A DNA stretch of 64,000 bases from Lycorma delicatula (taxonomy: Eukaryota; Arthropoda; Insecta; Hemiptera; Fulgoridae), in the NCBI RefSeq assembly GCF_047948215.1, contig NC_134462.1:121108937-121172936 (forward strand), read 5' to 3'. The notes below the pieces were generated by a model. That model was not told the DNA's origin and did no database searches. It saw only the letters and a list, made by a program, of their open reading frames with translations. Position numbers and translations under genes: made by a program. Positions 61,186 to 64,000 of this stretch are shown here, piece by piece (position 1 is the stretch's first letter; each line of letters begins with the position of its first letter).

Positions 61186-62540
61186 CGTGAAAATCTATTA
61201 CATTTTTCGTGAATAGCTGTGTTTATTTTTTATATAATAATATTAAATATTTAATGAGGAATAATATTATTTAGTAAAGATAACATTAGTTTTGGTTTTT
61301 CAAGATGACCGATTCGAGTTTCGTTGTCGACAAAAGATATTGGAAGTTTTAATTTCGTAAAGTTTACAAGCGTATAACAATAAGCTTATGTCCTATATAA
61401 TAATAAATTCTTATAACTTTGTTTAAGAATGTTATTATTAACTGTGGAATATATTAAAAATCCAAATTTTAATTTGATATATATCGTTTACTAAAATCTG
61501 TTTTAACGGAGAACGCAGAATACACGTTAGCGTTCGAACGAATGGAGACTATACAGAATAATTCTGAAAGGCTATTTACCGGTAGGTTTACAATTGTAAT
61601 GAGTTTGCATACATTTTAACTGGAGAACAGGAAGATTTGCATGAACTACAAACAACAAGAACAAGAAAACCGTGTTATCATATCGCCGCGCGCCGCTTTG
61701 CTTTCTATCCCCGTATTTGAGATTTGTAAGCTTCTTAGGAAACCAAAATTGTCTCCGTTCCACCGTGTTCCTTTATACGAAGTCCTTTTGTTTTCATCTA
61801 ACTACTTGCTAATCCCATTAATTTTATCCTTTAAAGTAAAATTAAATGCTCTTTTTTGCCTAAGATTGTGGATTTTGGATAACCGTCTTACCCGTATCGT
61901 GTTCGTCAAATCTAAAAGGCGCTTTAAATCGTTTCTGGTTTCAAAAATATTTATTTCCTTTATACTTTTCTTCTAGTTTATATTTTTATGTTTATTTTAA
62001 ATCCTGTTAAGTGTACCATTTTTTAATCTTTCAACGCATTTATTTTATAATCGTAGCCGTCGGGTTTGATTTTGTATAATTATCCTTTGTTTTATTTACT
62101 TATTCTGTAGTCTGTTTTTTAACCCGCCGTTTTTTTATTTTTTATATTGATTTTCCCGTTAGATTTTTCTAGGCTAAGTATATTTTTACTGCCAGTTACT
62201 CTTCTCCTGTTTACAATCGTATACCGACAACACAAGATGTAAATAAATCATATAAGTATTCATTCACGTAGTGCGCCCTTTCCGTGTATATATGGAAAAG
62301 TTTATAACTTTAAAGAGTGTTTTTAATTAACAATATTTTTTTTAGTTATTTTAATAATAAGAAAATTGTTATGTTTTTGAATTACATTTACGTGTAAGTT
62401 GTACGATGTAACCTAGCAAACAATTAGAACTTCTAAAAAAAACTATATATCGGTTTGGACTTCAACAAAATTATTATTTTTACTTGACGATATCGCTATG
62501 TAACCGTGAAGATTGCGCGTGTGATATGAAAATGGAATTT
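61186..62540. other. no recognisable gene
   Basis: The 111-codon plus-strand frame at 61641-61976 has no motif I recognise, and its composition drifts into Phe/Leu/Lys low complexity towards the end. I do not support it as a gene. Confidence 0.35.
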
Positions 62541-62544
62541 TTGC

Positions 62545-62646
62545 AGATTTTTATACCGTATGAAAAATGTCACGCTTGACCGGGGGATTCTAACTCGGGA
62601 TATCCAGATGAAAAGCTGAGACGCTACCGTTCTGCCACCGAGATCG
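62545..62646 (-). mobile_element. SINE head type B
   Basis: Complement reads 'ctcggtggcagaacggtagc', 'cagcttttcatctggatatc', 'cccgagttagaatccccc', then 'gtgacatttttcatacggta'. This is one of the better preserved heads, including both promoter boxes. Confidence 0.7.
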
Positions 62647-63070
62647 AAATTATCTTATATAAATTATCTAAGAGGTTATTTTCCTAAATTCTCGTGAATA
62701 AATTTCAATTTTAATAAAAATAATCTTTTCTCAGTTTTTGAAGCCGCATTAAAAATTCTGTAATTAATATTAGAATTTGAAAAGTAAATTTTAATTTTCT
62801 ACGTGTTACTTTGGTTGTATCCATATAGCATTTGAAATTTATCCGACCGTAAATGATACTTTTTAGTCGACAAGAAAATATTTTACAGAATTGAAATATG
62901 AATCGTTCATACTTTAAAAAATTTTTCCTTTTCCTCTCTTTTTTACCTGTTATAAATAATTTTATGTGTACATTTAGTAATCGGATATTGGATAATCGAA
63001 CCAAATTTGACGGTTTAAAAACCGTTATGAAATGTGCGAATTTATTTTTTTTGACCGATGAAATAATTCA
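62647..63070. other. AT-rich DNA between two SINEs
   Basis: Open frames at 62711-63004 (minus) and 62898-63098 (plus) overlap on opposite strands and have no recognisable domain. Confidence 0.35.
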
Positions 63071-63206
63071 CCGCAGAAGCTTGTTCGTGGCAGTATGAAA
63101 ATGGAAATTTGTATCTTATGAAAAATGTCATACGGGATTCGAACCTAGGACCTCCGGAAATTTCCGAAAAGGCCAAGACGCTACCGTTCCCTAACGGAGA
63201 TCGGCT
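63071..63206 (-). mobile_element. SINE head type B with part of body
   Basis: Complement reads 'atctccgttagggaacggtag', 'ggaggtcctaggttcgaatc', 'ccgtatgacatttttcataa' and 'ccaattttcatact...cttctgcggtgaat'. The last phrase also occurs in the body of the 35611 copy ('gcttctgcggtgaattac'). Confidence 0.7.
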
Positions 63207-64000
63207 TTAATAGAATTAAACAAAAAAATGAAAACACAAGCGTTATTCATTAACAAAACGAAGCAAAATTCTGGGTATTAACTTAACTTTTGGCATTTTG
63301 ACATGGGTGTGTGTGGGTGCGCGCGGGCGTATTTACTTTGCGTTTACTGCCGATTTTTAAGAACTTTTGCACTAAGGATTTCTTTTACCTATTAGATAGA
63401 ACAAACTATGTACAGTACTTTTCATAAATATTCTGTTTAAATATGGTGGAGTGTCTAGTTATTGGGAAGACTGTAATCCCTAACTTACATCCTAGCTACT
63501 CTTAGTATTCTTTTTAATGCCTATTAACTTACAATAGTAATTTTGTTATATTTGTAGCATCTACAAAAACATCTGAAAAATTCAATAGGATCGTAATTCT
63601 GATTATTTTATTTTCATTAATTTAATTTCGTTGTAAGACCCAATTTTTTTATTTTCAGTTCAAAATAAACATGTAACATTCACGAAGCATACTAATAACC
63701 GTAATTAAATGAAAACTCTGCTCCGGTGAGGAATTTTCTGTTCGCCTAATAACTTTTCTTGCAGTTAAAAAATTTCGTTTATTTTTGTCCCTCGCAGTGT
63801 TGTTTTCTTTTTAATATATAAGTTTCTCTCCTCATTAACGAGAATTATCTTTTTTTAAATGCTTTTTTTTTTTAGATTTACCAAAGTTTTAAAGCTATTT
63901 TCTTTAATCTGATGAAAATTTGGACCTCAAAAAATATTTTAGAAGAAACTTCTTTTTGATCAAAAAAAAAGGTTTTATAAATTTCATTGGTTTACATCAC
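63207..64000. other. AT-rich DNA, nothing recognised
   Basis: Only a short GT/GC-rich patch near 63305-63335 and homopolymer tracts are visible. Confidence 0.5.

Noticed and set aside
61641..61976. 111-codon plus-strand frame
   Set aside because: Long for this sequence, but with no motif, no paralogue in the window and a low-complexity end. Chance is more likely.
62545..63206. Functional tRNA genes
   Set aside because: A and B boxes are present, but the acceptor and anticodon stems do not pair and the sequence continues into SINE bodies; many similar copies exist.

Overview
This window is AT-rich, gene-poor nuclear DNA from an insect, most likely a hemipteran. That assignment is an inference from the mix of degenerate Tc1/mariner, Penelope, Ty3/gypsy, R1-like and RTE-like elements, Helitrons, tRNA-derived SINEs and simple repeats. 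I found no intact host gene, no rRNA, no functional tRNA and no CRISPR array. Nearly every protein-like reading frame is a broken transposon or virus-derived relic, usually with several frameshifts.

Layout. 0-12 kb: a (TC)n/(TG)n microsatellite, a half transposase of the mariner type (2.6-3.4 kb), a relic of a recurrent insect protein family (7.0-7.5 kb) and two SINEs (7.5-8.05 kb). 12.5-17.9 kb: a stack of autonomous-element relics, namely Ty3/gypsy pol (RNase H and integrase), a Penelope-like element (reverse transcriptase and GIY-YIG nuclease) and a Helitron carrying only the C-terminus of its helicase. 24 kb: a 477-bp foldback element. 25.4-26.4, 28.4-29.1, 34.1-34.3, 38.9-39.5 and 58.5-60.0 kb: 5'-truncated non-LTR retrotransposons, all on the minus strand. 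29.35-30.7 and 45.5-47.8 kb: two members of a mariner-type family with inverted repeats of roughly 430 bp, with a solo arm near 60.9-61.2 kb. 32.2-34.0 kb: a SINE split by a LINE and a second SINE that used the same target. 57.1-58.5 kb: a nearly complete 1.32-kb mariner with matching ends and a TA duplication.

The most unusual part is 50.9-55.7 kb. It holds two diverged copies of a KilA-N/MSV199-type gene, a gene class typical of large DNA viruses of insects, together with at least two other non-transposon coding relics, an almost identical inverted repeat of about 67-83 bp, tRNA-like direct repeats and a motif that recurs three times. I read this as an endogenised insect DNA virus or virus-like mobile element, now decayed.

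Two patterns cut across the window. Perfect short-loop hairpins with stems of 11-19 bp lie inside otherwise unrelated sequence, including TE coding sequence, which suggests local template-switch mutations. The second is the abundance of tRNA-derived SINE heads, about eleven, in two head types that share a 3' body. Places that might have host regulatory function are few: a CCAAT/CRE/ETS cluster near 34.7 kb and an 18-bp octamer palindrome at 31.13 kb.
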